From the NCBI GenBank assembly GCA_040500365.1, contig CP148031.1, positions 2,232,001-2,296,000 of the forward strand: a DNA stretch of 64,000 bases. The letters are read 5' to 3'. The notes beneath the pieces were generated by a model. The model ran no database searches and was not told the DNA's origin. It saw only the letters and a program-made list of their open reading frames with translations. Both the position numbers and the translations under genes were made by a program. The stretch is from Dehalobacter alkaniphilus. GTDB taxonomy: Bacteria > Bacillota > Desulfitobacteriia > Desulfitobacteriales > Syntrophobotulaceae. Positions 1 to 7,539 of this stretch are shown piece by piece (within the stretch, counting starts at the first letter, position 1; each line of letters begins with the position of its first letter).

Positions 1-130
1 TATGGCCCCGATGGATTATTCTCTGGCGAATCTGGTTAAGCGGAAGATGGTAACCCTCGAGGAAGCAAAATCGAGATGTGTGAATCCAGAACTGTTCTCG
101 AAGTATCTTGATCAGCCGTATATTTTCTAA
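1..130 (+). CDS. pilT: Type IV pilus retraction ATPase PilT, C-terminal end (partial)
   Basis: The window opens inside a plus-strand gene; about 42 residues remain before the TAA. The tail contains MDYSLANLV followed by a basic stretch and a VTLEEAKSRCVNPELF segment. This matches the usual PilT ending, in which a DxxLANLV helix is followed by 'I-x-x-E-x-A' and 'xDPEEL'. PilT is the cytoplasmic hexameric ATPase that drives pilus retraction. The other pilus genes downstream support the call, although only the C-terminus is visible, so a PilB-type ATPase is not strictly excluded. Confidence 0.7.
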   Translation, partial: MAPMDYSLANLVKRKMVTLEEAKSRCVNPELFSKYLDQPYIF

Positions 131-228
131 GTTAAAATAGGGGCTTACGGCCTGGTGCTTTCGCATCGTGCTTCACTGGCCGCGAATAGCACCATCGTTA
201 GTATTTTGTTTATAAAGCAATAAAATAA

Positions 229-277
229 AGCGCCCTGTTCGGAGTATAAGAAATATTCCGGGCAGGGCGTTTCTTTC
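229..277. terminator. Strong hairpin terminator between pilT and the convergent EH-signature-like gene
   Basis: The arms CGCCCTG (231-237) and CAGGGCG (263-269) pair and are extended inward by further CGGA/TCCG pairing. T-rich tracts flank both sides (TTTCTTTC on plus, TTTATTTTATT on minus). It lies between two convergent genes and probably stops transcription from both. Confidence 0.7.
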
Positions 278-312
278 ACAATTAAGTATATCATCTATGG
301 GTAGATCATCTA

Positions 313-1524
313 TTAATAGATCTTTTCCCGAAAGCGGGATATCGCATGCTTGAACTTGACCGGCCAGATCTCCTCGCCCCTGCGGAGCAGTTCCCCCATT
401 AGCTCCGCAACATATAGCTTACCAACTCCGGTAAGATTTAAAACCAGAATATCTGAACTTTTTTCTTCAATGATAACATCTCTGGCCTCAATATCGGTCT
501 TCCTGTGGATCAAGCGAAGTTTTTCCCCTTCTTGCAGGGTTTCAAGCTCCATTTCCAGTGTTGATTTTTCCATCAACCAGGAATATTCGGCCATCTCTTT
601 CAGATTTAAGATGCCGAATTGTCCAAAATCAAGAACCATGATCTGATCGTCATGGTAGAGCCCGATATGCTTCAGTTCCTGATAATACCTGCTGTAAATC
701 AGATATTTCCTGCTATCTGAGCCAAAGAAATCTTCCATCATGTCCAGGAAAACCCACTGACGGAATTTTGCAATCAGATCCACATCGATACTCGCCCATA
801 GGGATGACTTATCATCTTCCGGTAGGCCAAACCTTTGGAGCAGCTTCCGGTTGATAGACCTGGAAGGAGCCTGCGTCCAAGGCTGATCAAGATAATTAAT
901 GACCACAGGCACTAAATCCGGTTCAGAATCCGCATCAATCATTTTTAAAAAATAATCCTCATTTAAAAGAAAGCTTTCCTCATTTCCAAACTGAAAAAAC
1001 CTGCGGATCACCCCTTTGCTGAAAGGACTGTCTGCAATCAACCTGTATCTCGAGATCATCAGGGAAACCATTTCCTCATTTTGATGAATCAGATTGACCG
1101 CAACTTCAATAATATCCTTTTCCTGATCAAACAACTCATGCAGGAGCTCATCACTGCAATCCCTAGAATTTGCTGCAAGCCTTGAAGCCTTTCTCATTTC
1201 CGGAAGCTCACAAAAATACTGAGTGAGCGCCCAGATCAAGCCAATCAGCCTTGGACTCATCCGCAGTTTAAGGATCTGAAGAATCACGGACTTCATTTCC
1301 GGCCTGTCATCCTGTATCAAAGCGACAAGACAATCCTCAAGTTCCCTTTTGCCCAGGGAAAAAGCATAGCTCTCCAGAGAGCCCTGGAATCTGCTGAAAT
1401 CGTCTTTAAATGTTCCAGGCTCTGGATTCCGGCTGACCCGCTCCGCAAACTCGTGCGGCAGTAAAACGGCCTCACGCAGAACATCCATTGTGCTGTTTAA
1501 TCGTTCCGGGGTAAACCTCTGCAT
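313..1524 (-). CDS. EH-signature (ZorC)-like protein, putative partner of the MotA/ZorA-like protein
   Basis: This is a soluble 403-residue protein with no signal peptide or membrane segment. AGGAG lies a few bases before the ATG, and the gene starts 13 bp after the stop of the upstream MotA/ZorA-like gene, so the two are cotranscribed. The N-terminal half is helical. The C-terminal half has a pattern resembling the EH-signature domain of Zorya ZorC: a leucine-rich LQRFGLPEDD, then a Trp, a W-V-F-L-D-M-M-E-D-F-F stretch, D-S-R-K followed by S-R-Y-Y-Q-E-L, a hydrophobic I-M-V-L-D-F-G-Q-F-G-I-L-N-L core, and a terminal K-H-A-I-S-R-F-R. The diagnostic Glu of the family appears as Asp in 'VLDFG', so the assignment is tentative and rests on pattern memory plus its neighbour. 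No enzymatic motif was recognised. Confidence 0.45.
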   Translation of the reverse strand: MQRFTPERLNSTMDVLREAVLLPHEFAERVSRNPEPGTFKDDFSRFQGSLESYAFSLGKRELEDCLVALIQDDRPEMKSVILQILKLRMSPRLIGLIWALTQYFCELPEMRKASRLAANSRDCSDELLHELFDQEKDIIEVAVNLIHQNEEMVSLMISRYRLIADSPFSKGVIRRFFQFGNEESFLLNEDYFLKMIDADSEPDLVPVVINYLDQPWTQAPSRSINRKLLQRFGLPEDDKSSLWASIDVDLIAKFRQWVFLDMMEDFFGSDSRKYLIYSRYYQELKHIGLYHDDQIMVLDFGQFGILNLKEMAEYSWLMEKSTLEMELETLQEGEKLRLIHRKTDIEARDVIIEEKSSDILVLNLTGVGKLYVAELMGELLRRGEEIWPVKFKHAISRFREKIY

Positions 1525-1537
1525 ACTTTACTCCTGT

Positions 1538-4291
1538 TTACTGCTTCGTTCCTGTTTTTAAAGCGCTCTGCAGCGCTTCTGCAGAATCTCTGATACTTTC
1601 AAGGATGGTGGCCAGCCTCAGAGTTACTTCCCCGAGACCCTTGTCAAAATCTGCAAAGGTTCCGTTGATCCCGTCCTGAATCCGCTCATTAAATTCCTGT
1701 ACGGACAGCCTGAGATTTGCAGACAGATCGGCCACGTCAATATTAATTTCTTTGGCGTAGAGACCGATACTGCGGGAATTCTCGTCCATATTTTCAACCA
1801 GTTCCTTAATCCCTTTATCAAAGAATTCCAGTGCCCCGGAAGAGTTGTTCGTAATTTTGCTGATGATCTCGGCCGTTTCTGATGAGAAGGAGGCTAGTGT
1901 CTTCTGAATGCTGAAATCGAGCTCGTCCAGGGTCTTCGAAGACTGCTCCGCGATCCGGGTGAAGTAGTCGTCATACAGATCTTTCATTTCTGCAGTCCTG
2001 ACTGCCAGCTTCTCCACGATCTCTATGCTTTCACCCATAGCAGCCCGCATACTTACTGCCAGATTTTCGCCCATGGAATCAATGGACTTATCCATCCTGC
2101 TAAGCAAATCGCCATAAAGATCAGACGCCTGACGGCCTGCCTTTTCCAGCATATTTTTGCCTTCGAGCGATACCTCCGCGGCCATATCAGCTAGTTTTTC
2201 CGTTGTCTGCAGGTTGGAGGCCATGATTCTGTTACTGTAATCCGACAAACGTTCATCGGTTATCGCTATCAGCCGACTGAGCCTTTCATCCAGCTCATAA
2301 CCATATTTTTCGCGGGACTCTTCCATTTTGGTGCTGACTTCTGTGTATCCTTCAACCGCCCTGACAAGATCTCCGGAGATTTGCAGATTGGAGCTTTCCA
2401 GCTTGGTTGCCACATCACTGAACAGCTGGGAAGCGCGTTCGTTGATCTGTTCCAATAAATTGCTGCTTGATAGCGAGAAACCCTCCGCGACTACCGTCAA
2501 TTTTTGAGCTGTCAGCGTATGGGATCCCATGATATTCTCCGTGTAGCCCGCCAACCTTTCATCGGTTGCCTTGATTAATTGACTAAGCCTGTTATCCAGT
2601 TCTTCACTGTATTTTTCACGGGACGCTTCCATTCTGTTGCTGACCTCCGCATATTCCGCAACAGCCCGAGCTAGGTATCCGGAAATCTGCATATTGGAAT
2701 TATCCAGCTTGCCGGTAATCTCCGCATACATCTGGGAAGCCTTCTCATTGATTTGCTCCAGCAGCTGATTGCTGGATTCAGAGATCTCAGTTACGGAAGA
2801 GGTCAGTTTATCCATTGCCAGTGCACCGGAGTTCAAGATCCGGCTACTGAGATCCGAGAGGCGCAGGTCAAGACTCTCGATCATTTTCCCGATCCGCTCA
2901 TCCGTCTCCTCACCGTGCAGTTTTCTTGATTCCTCGATCCCTGCAAAAATCTCCGCGTATTTTTCGACTGCGCCGGTCAGTGTTTCGGAAATCCTGGTGA
3001 TGGATTGATCCATATGCCCCTGCAGGGTACCCGTCAGCTCTGCAATCCCGTTCTGGACCGATTTCACTTGCTCCATATTCCCTTCGAGCAGCTGCAGCGA
3101 CTGCAGCGCCATGGCATCGGCTTTATCCATACCTTGAACTGCATACGCCCTCATCTCAGCAGCAACTGTTTCTGCCGCCCTGACGCTGTCCAGAGAGGCC
3201 CGCAATGCTTCTGAAACCTGTGTCTGGACTTTACCGGCTTCATTCAGTGCATCAAGAGACTGTACACAAAGTTTTTCCTGGGATTTTGCGTTTTGTTCGG
3301 TCGCTTCCTGGATCCTGCTCATACCTGATACAACGGTTTCCAGAGCCCCGGCAATCACTGTGGTCTTTTCCGTAAACGTATTCAGCCTGTCGGCCGTAAC
3401 CGCAGTGACTTTTTCGGTAAACGTCTGCGCGAGTTCCTTCATTCCGTTTTCCTGCCTGGTAATCAGCGCATCTGAAAGATCGCTCAACACGCCTGAAGTC
3501 TGCTTTAATACCGGCGTAATATTCTGTTCGATGGCTTCCCTGAACTTATCTCCAAGCATCGGCGCCATTGTCTCTGTCTCAAAGGAATCCAATCTATTTT
3601 CAAGCCGCTGAACCGCCTCCTGAAAAGCCAGGGTGTTTTGACGCTGGCTCTCGACTAAGAGACTGATTTCAGTAGGTTCGGAGATCGGATTCAGCCATCC
3701 GGAAAGCTTGTATTGATATTCCCATAGCCCTTTCCTAGTTCTCTCTAGACTGGCTGCATCGGCCACTTTAAACAGAAAGACAATTACGGAGACCGCTGCG
3801 AGCTCCAAAAGCAGGATGCCAAGGCTCCTGATGATGCCTTCCGGTGTCACCGTCCCGTCAAAACCCAGAAAATACAAAGAGGGATATAGCAGCGACCCGG
3901 CAATACCCAGAATAAAAAGAGTCAAACCTGCGCGCTCCATCATCTGCCGCCCGCACGGGATATTGATCATATTGTTTTCATTAAAGTAATACGGAATGTC
4001 CGGACAGATCTCACCTTTAAGCCTATCTGCATATTCCCGGTTATATTCTTTCCAAAGCGTTTCTAAAACCGGGTTTCCTGTTTTAGAGGCCATATCCAGC
4101 AGCGTGTCCATTCTGCCCTTTTGATCAGAAGGCAGCTTCTTATCCGCATTACTTATCTGTTTAAGGCCCTTGGCCAGTCCATCAAGACATACTATATCGT
4201 ATTTTATGTAAAATATTAGTGCTATGAACAGCACCAGCAGCAATGTTCCGCTTAAGACCATTATATCTGTCTGCGTCATCATGGCAATCAT
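1538..4291 (-). CDS. MotA/TolQ/ExbB (ZorA)-like membrane protein with a very long repetitive coiled-coil tail
   Basis: The product is 917 residues. Three membrane segments are visible at about 10-29, 121-143 and 153-175, the third containing an acidic residue (E163). The second begins after a conserved-looking FNENNMINIP and has a G-I-A-G-S core reminiscent of the glycine-rich pore helix of MotA/TolQ/ExbB channels. Residues about 176-917 form one long Ala/Glu/Ser/Leu-rich cytoplasmic helix region. Its centre holds about three units of a 102-residue (306-bp) repeat starting near residues 510, 612 and 714. A ZorA motor subunit has the same plan (ExbB-like head, long intracellular tail). No MotB/ZorB partner lies nearby. 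AGGGGG precedes the ATG and a near-consensus promoter lies upstream. Alternatives are a chemoreceptor-like or other coiled-coil membrane protein. Confidence 0.5.
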   Translation of the reverse strand: MIAMMTQTDIMVLSGTLLLVLFIALIFYIKYDIVCLDGLAKGLKQISNADKKLPSDQKGRMDTLLDMASKTGNPVLETLWKEYNREYADRLKGEICPDIPYYFNENNMINIPCGRQMMERAGLTLFILGIAGSLLYPSLYFLGFDGTVTPEGIIRSLGILLLELAAVSVIVFLFKVADAASLERTRKGLWEYQYKLSGWLNPISEPTEISLLVESQRQNTLAFQEAVQRLENRLDSFETETMAPMLGDKFREAIEQNITPVLKQTSGVLSDLSDALITRQENGMKELAQTFTEKVTAVTADRLNTFTEKTTVIAGALETVVSGMSRIQEATEQNAKSQEKLCVQSLDALNEAGKVQTQVSEALRASLDSVRAAETVAAEMRAYAVQGMDKADAMALQSLQLLEGNMEQVKSVQNGIAELTGTLQGHMDQSITRISETLTGAVEKYAEIFAGIEESRKLHGEETDERIGKMIESLDLRLSDLSSRILNSGALAMDKLTSSVTEISESSNQLLEQINEKASQMYAEITGKLDNSNMQISGYLARAVAEYAEVSNRMEASREKYSEELDNRLSQLIKATDERLAGYTENIMGSHTLTAQKLTVVAEGFSLSSSNLLEQINERASQLFSDVATKLESSNLQISGDLVRAVEGYTEVSTKMEESREKYGYELDERLSRLIAITDERLSDYSNRIMASNLQTTEKLADMAAEVSLEGKNMLEKAGRQASDLYGDLLSRMDKSIDSMGENLAVSMRAAMGESIEIVEKLAVRTAEMKDLYDDYFTRIAEQSSKTLDELDFSIQKTLASFSSETAEIISKITNNSSGALEFFDKGIKELVENMDENSRSIGLYAKEINIDVADLSANLRLSVQEFNERIQDGINGTFADFDKGLGEVTLRLATILESIRDSAEALQSALKTGTKQ
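1990..3010 (-). repeat. 306-bp intragenic tandem repeat in the tail of the ZorA-like gene
   Basis: Three consecutive 102-residue units share landmarks: LLEQINE(K/R)ASQ, then an L-Q-I-S-G or equivalent, then ME(A/E)SREKY, then LDxRLSxLI. The codons for LLEQINE recur at about 2749-2765 and 2441-2458, and a diverged form is near 2139-2159. The first unit is only represented by its second half. Boundaries are approximate. Confidence 0.75.
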
Positions 4292-4327
4292 TGTTCATAT
4301 CCCCCTATGCTTCTATATCTATGGTCT

Positions 4328-4356
4328 ATTATATTGCCCAAATCCTGCCAGGACAA
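4328..4356 (-). promoter_or_regulatory. Sigma-A-like promoter for the ZorA-like/EH-signature-like unit
   Basis: Read on the minus strand there is a TTGTCC -35 hexamer (4351-4356), a 17-bp spacer and a perfect TATAAT -10 (4328-4333). It lies about 37 bp upstream of the ATG. This is one of the best promoters in the window and suggests that the pair is expressed independently of the pilus genes. Confidence 0.65.
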
Positions 4357-4517
4357 TAGATTTTTTGATTTGTAAACTAATTGTAAATTAATTGTATGTA
4401 TTTTGTAAAATATGTAGAATGATGTCTAAAAAGAAAATCCACAGGTATAATTCAAACGTCTAGACCTTGAGGACGACCTCAAAAAATTACGATAATAAAA
4501 AATTGGAGGAAAAAGAA

Positions 4518-4916
4518 ATGTTAAAGAAAATGTGTCTTCAAATGAAAAAGAAAAACAAAGGCTTTACACTAATTGAGCTGATTGTGGTTATTGCGATTCT
4601 GGGTATTTTGGCTGCTGTGTTGATTCCGCAGTTTACTGGATTCCAGGATAAAGCCCACAGCACACAGGTAATGGTTGAAGCTAAACAGATCGCCACTGCC
4701 GCAGACAGTCTTTATGTAGAGCTGGGAGCAGCACCAACAGCAGCTCAAATTGTTGCAGTAGCCGGACCTGATATTGCCGCAGCTGATATCACCGTTGGTG
4801 CTGTAGGTAGCGGACATGTTGGATTTGTCTATGTCACAACAGTAACTGGTTCAACTAAAACATTTACCGCAACTAGAAATGCAGCCAATAACTATTCAAT
4901 TGTCATTACCTATTAG
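4518..4916 (+). CDS. Type IV prepilin (major-pilin-like), copy 1
   Basis: The start is the ATG preceded by GGAGG at 4505; an upstream in-frame ATG lacks a ribosome site. The product is 132 residues. A short basic leader ends in KNKG, and the mature part begins FTLIELI, giving the prepilin-peptidase site G^F with Glu at mature position 5. A hydrophobic assembly helix of about 25 residues follows. The mature protein is about 117 residues with no cysteine, so there is no disulfide D-region. It is a close paralogue of the pilin at 5183. The gene is followed by its own terminator. It probably encodes a major pilin subunit exported and assembled by PilC/PilM/PilN/PilO. Confidence 0.9.
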   Translation: MLKKMCLQMKKKNKGFTLIELIVVIAILGILAAVLIPQFTGFQDKAHSTQVMVEAKQIATAADSLYVELGAAPTAAQIVAVAGPDIAAADITVGAVGSGHVGFVYVTTVTGSTKTFTATRNAANNYSIVITY

Positions 4917-4950
4917 TAGGTTTGTCTTATAGCAAATTATAATTTAATTC

Positions 4951-4986
4951 AAAGAGCTAACAGATTAACCTGTTGGCTCTTTTCTT
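4951..4986 (+). terminator. Intrinsic terminator after pilin copy 1
   Basis: AGAGCTAACAG (4953-4963) pairs with CTGTTGGCTCT (4970-4980) across a short loop and is followed by TTTTC. One G-U pair is present in the stem. Confidence 0.8.
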
Positions 4987-5182
4987 GGGACATACATACA
5001 TTTAACTGTAAAATAACATAAGTTACAACAATTTCCCTGTCTCTTATACATCCGATATTTCAGTTAATTGAATTAATCATGACTTTCTTCGAAGTGATTT
5101 CACTCTTGATGAATAAAAAGATAACCTGTTCGTCTAATAATAGTTTGGTGAATATCCAGAATAATATTAAGGGGAAAAGAGT

Positions 5183-5605
5183 ATGCACCAAAATCTCGCT
5201 AATCAACTACTTATAACCCCACAAAAAAAACTAAACCGCGGCTTCACACTTGTTGAACTGATTTTAGCTATTGCAATTATTGGTATCCTTGCGGCAGCTG
5301 TGATTCCAAGCTTTTCTGGTTATCAGGAAAAAGCAAGAAGCACTCAAGTTTTGCTAGAGGCAAAGAAAATTGCCACTGCAGCTGATGGTCTTTTAGGGGG
5401 AGGGAAAACTTATGGTATCGTTGCTTCTACAACCGTGTTTACGGATGCTGATATTTTAACCTTAGCTGGCTCAGATATTACAGGGACTATTTCATCCGGG
5501 TCTGTTTCAGGTGAGCATTTTATCTTTACCTATGACAAAACTATAGGTACAGCAGCTTATACTGCTTCCCGGGCTGCTACGGGGAAATTCAATATCACTT
5601 GGTAA
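5183..5605 (+). CDS. Type IV prepilin, copy 2
   Basis: The product is 140 residues. AAGGGG lies about 8 bp before the ATG. A 19-residue basic leader ends in LNRG and is cleaved before FTLVELI, with Glu at mature position 5. The first 45 mature residues are nearly the same as those of pilin copy 1 (the KAxSTQV, EAKxIATAAD landmarks), while the C-terminal halves diverge. The mature form is about 121 residues and lacks cysteine. The 266 bp between the two pilins hold a terminator and probably a separate promoter, which I could not place convincingly. The copies may be alternative major pilins or a major/minor pair. Confidence 0.88.
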   Translation: MHQNLANQLLITPQKKLNRGFTLVELILAIAIIGILAAAVIPSFSGYQEKARSTQVLLEAKKIATAADGLLGGGKTYGIVASTTVFTDADILTLAGSDITGTISSGSVSGEHFIFTYDKTIGTAAYTASRAATGKFNITW

Positions 5606-5676
5606 TAAATAATTCATGAATAGCTATGTAGAATACCTATAGCAGATCTCTACTTCAAACAACGTATTGATAAAAG

Positions 5677-5710
5677 AAAAGAACTTGCATTGAACTTTGC
5701 TAGTTCTTTT
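5677..5710. terminator. Hairpin terminator after pilin copy 2
   Basis: AAAAGAACT (5677-5685) pairs with AGTTCTTTT (5702-5710), flanked by A and T tracts on the two sides. It separates pilin copy 2 from the convergent sigma gene. Confidence 0.6.
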
Positions 5711-5799
5711 CATATCCTTAGGTAAGAATACTTCTTTAAAGATTTCATAATAGTGCAAAGGTTATCAAATATCCGGATGTTGTTATTTTATCTTACTGA

Positions 5800-5831
5800 T
5801 AAAGAGCTAGCAAATTTTAATTACCAGCTCT
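5800..5831 (-). terminator. Terminator of the sigma-factor gene
   Basis: On the minus strand AGAGCT (5831-5826) pairs with AGCTCT (5808-5803) and is followed by TTATC. It directly abuts the second stop codon of the extended sigma reading frame (5832-5834). Confidence 0.5.
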
Positions 5832-5894
5832 CTAGTCTCTATTAATATTCTCCCTTAATATCTTTATACTTCGATCCTTCACCCTACTTACCTG
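5832..5894 (-). other. Read-through extension of the sigma factor beyond an in-frame UGA
   Basis: Directly after the UGA (5895-5897) the same frame continues with QVSRVKDRSIKILREN and ends at a TAG 5 bp from a terminator hairpin. This is what the end of sigma region 4.2 normally looks like (GISQxQVSRxxxRxxxxL). It therefore appears to be the original C-terminus of the gene, split off by a stop codon. Confidence 0.7.
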
Positions 5895-6545
5895 TCACTG
5901 AGAGATTCCCAGCTGCGAAGCGACCTGCTGCTGTGTCATATCTTTAATGAAAATCATTTGAACCACTTTTTGCTGGATATTCGTTAGCTTTTTTAATGCA
6001 TGGTAAAGGGCAAGTTTATCCTCAATCGGAAGGTGAAATGTCTCATAGGCTGTACTATGAATCCTTGAAGCATCAATCTCATCAAAACTAACAAAGCCCG
6101 CTCTCATAACTTCGATAACACTTTCTTCCTTAATTTTTAGCTCTTTGGCAATATAATCTGTACCCGGTACATCGCCGTTTTCTTTCATATATTTTTGAAC
6201 TTCATGTTCTACTTTGGCCTGAAGCTCAGCAATGCAACCCGGACGGTAGAAAGATGCTTCTTTACGCGCCAGATGACGAACCTCCCCCATGATACAGTGA
6301 GAAGCAAACGTCATAAATCTAGTCTCCCTATCGGGGTCAAAATTACGCAAAGCTTTCATTAAACCCAGACTGCCAGCCTGAAAGAGATCGTCCTCGCAGC
6401 AGCCTCCGCCGTAGAGCCTTGCAAAATATTTGATCAGTCCCTTGCCTGCTTCAAGCACCTTTTCTGCTGATTCTTTATCTTTATGCTGATAGTAGTAGGC
6501 TGCTGCTTCATTGATCGTTTGATTCACTTGTCCGGTTTCTTCCAT
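5895..6545 (-). CDS. Sigma-70 family factor (SigB/F/G-like) interrupted by UGA in region 4.2
   Basis: The start chosen is the ATG with GGAG 8 bp upstream (an in-frame ATG at 6572 has none), giving 216 residues to the UGA. Region 2 is well preserved (EDDLFQAGSLGLMKAL, then FDPDRETRFMTFASHCIMGEV). A region 3 helix-turn-helix (AKELKIKEESV) and a region 4 start (MTQQQVASQLGISQ) follow. The frame stops at UGA exactly in the recognition helix; 20 homologous residues lie beyond it. As written, the protein would lack most of its -35 contact surface. The flanking pilin genes suggest a role in pilus expression, but this is inference. Nonsense mutation, sequencing error and leaky read-through (UGA followed by C) are all possible. 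Confidence 0.8.
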   Translation of the reverse strand: MEETGQVNQTINEAAAYYYQHKDKESAEKVLEAGKGLIKYFARLYGGGCCEDDLFQAGSLGLMKALRNFDPDRETRFMTFASHCIMGEVRHLARKEASFYRPGCIAELQAKVEHEVQKYMKENGDVPGTDYIAKELKIKEESVIEVMRAGFVSFDEIDASRIHSTAYETFHLPIEDKLALYHALKKLTNIQQKVVQMIFIKDMTQQQVASQLGISQ

Positions 6546-6613
6546 ACTACACTCTCCATAGGATATGATCATCCAGACTATTTACTTTACTAAAATCAAC
6601 TGAGTAGGCTGCC

Positions 6614-7147
6614 CTACAAAGAAGACGGCAAGGTATACGAGAAACCGATACAGGAGCCTGAGGCGGTCGGAAACGTGCTTTTATGATAATTCAGCAGAAT
6701 GACTTCTGTGGTGACATCATAATTGGCATCATCTTTATCCCTAATTGTAAAAATGACCGAATTTGATTTGCCTGTGTTTGCAAAAGAAATCATAAATTTT
6801 TGGGTGCTATCAACTCCGGGCGCAGTGGCACTCGTTCCATTGTTATTGTAGTGGAAGAAACCTGAAGCATCCAGGTAAATATCGTTTCTGCCGGTGGCAG
6901 CGGTAGGCGTACTCGTCAGGAAGGTAAATGAATTGGCATAGCGTATCTGCTTGCTGATAAAATCGGCAGCCATGCGCACCTGGTATTGCCTATCGGCATT
7001 TACTTGTCCCTTGTGGAGAGCGGTTGTTCCGAATGTGATCATCGGGTAAATGATCGCCACGACCAAAGCCATGATTGCTGTGACAGCCATCACTTCAAGC
7101 AAGGTAAAGCCCTTGCTCTTCCTTTGTGTTTTTATGCTGAATTTCAT
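6614..7147 (-). CDS. Pseudopilin / minor prepilin (PilW- or ComGF-like)
   Basis: The product is 177 residues with AGGAGGGG 5 bp before the ATG. The leader KSKG is cleaved before FTLLEVM, with Glu5 present, and a hydrophobic helix follows. The rest is rich in Thr, Ser and aromatic residues with beta-strand character, like minor pilins that prime pilus assembly. It is the last gene of the minus-strand pilus operon. The exact subclass (PilW, PilJ, ComGF) cannot be decided by eye. Confidence 0.8.
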   Translation of the reverse strand: MKFSIKTQRKSKGFTLLEVMAVTAIMALVVAIIYPMITFGTTALHKGQVNADRQYQVRMAADFISKQIRYANSFTFLTSTPTAATGRNDIYLDASGFFHYNNNGTSATAPGVDSTQKFMISFANTGKSNSVIFTIRDKDDANYDVTTEVILLNYHKSTFPTASGSCIGFSYTLPSSL

Positions 7148-7176
7148 GGGCTCCCCTCCTAGTCGTCTAAATTCTT

Positions 7177-7503
7177 TTATTTTCCGGGCTTGAAGTAATC
7201 AATCGAAACTTCTTTTCCGTTCACAGTAGCACTCTCGGCAGGCATTACTGTACCACTAGCCGAAATCGTCGTCGCATCGGGCATCGTGATTGTAATCGTG
7301 GAAGGCGCTGCATTTATCGTATTGAGCTCTACCTCCACCTGGGACTGGGCTGTGAATGACGCATCATTGCGGTCTCTGGCCTGGACGATGACCCGTATGC
7401 CCATTGTGAAAACAGTAAGAAGGGACACTCCCATCACACCGATGATCGCCAGAGCGACAATGATCTCAATCAGCGTAAATCCTTTGGCCTTTTTTCGAAG
7501 CAT
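7177..7503 (-). CDS. Pseudopilin / minor prepilin (PilV-like)
   Basis: The product is 108 residues with AAGGAGGG 8 bp before the ATG. The very short leader MLRKKAKG is cut before FTLIEIIVALAIIG, a typical class III signal with Glu5. A central Q-S-Q-V-E-x-E-L-N segment resembles PilV/GspI-like minor pilins. It lies between the two other pseudopilin-like genes of the operon. Confidence 0.8.
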   Translation of the reverse strand: MLRKKAKGFTLIEIIVALAIIGVMGVSLLTVFTMGIRVIVQARDRNDASFTAQSQVEVELNTINAAPSTITITMPDATTISASGTVMPAESATVNGKEVSIDYFKPGK

Positions 7504-7539
7504 TGCGGTATCCCTCCTTAATAAATTATTATATTGCCA

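Noticed and set aside
131..228. Hairpin-like GGTGCT...AGCACC segment after pilT resembling family A
   Set aside because: Only a six-base stem and a weak match to the GCGTGCTTTC module; too little to call a repeat copy.
4518..5605. Conductive 'e-pilin' interpretation of the short pilins
   Set aside because: The pilins are short but aromatic residues are few and scattered; nothing in the sequence specifically supports conductivity.
5895..5897. Selenocysteine at the sigma-factor UGA
   Set aside because: A Sec in the recognition helix makes no functional sense, and I see no convincing hairpin directly downstream that would serve as a bacterial SECIS element.
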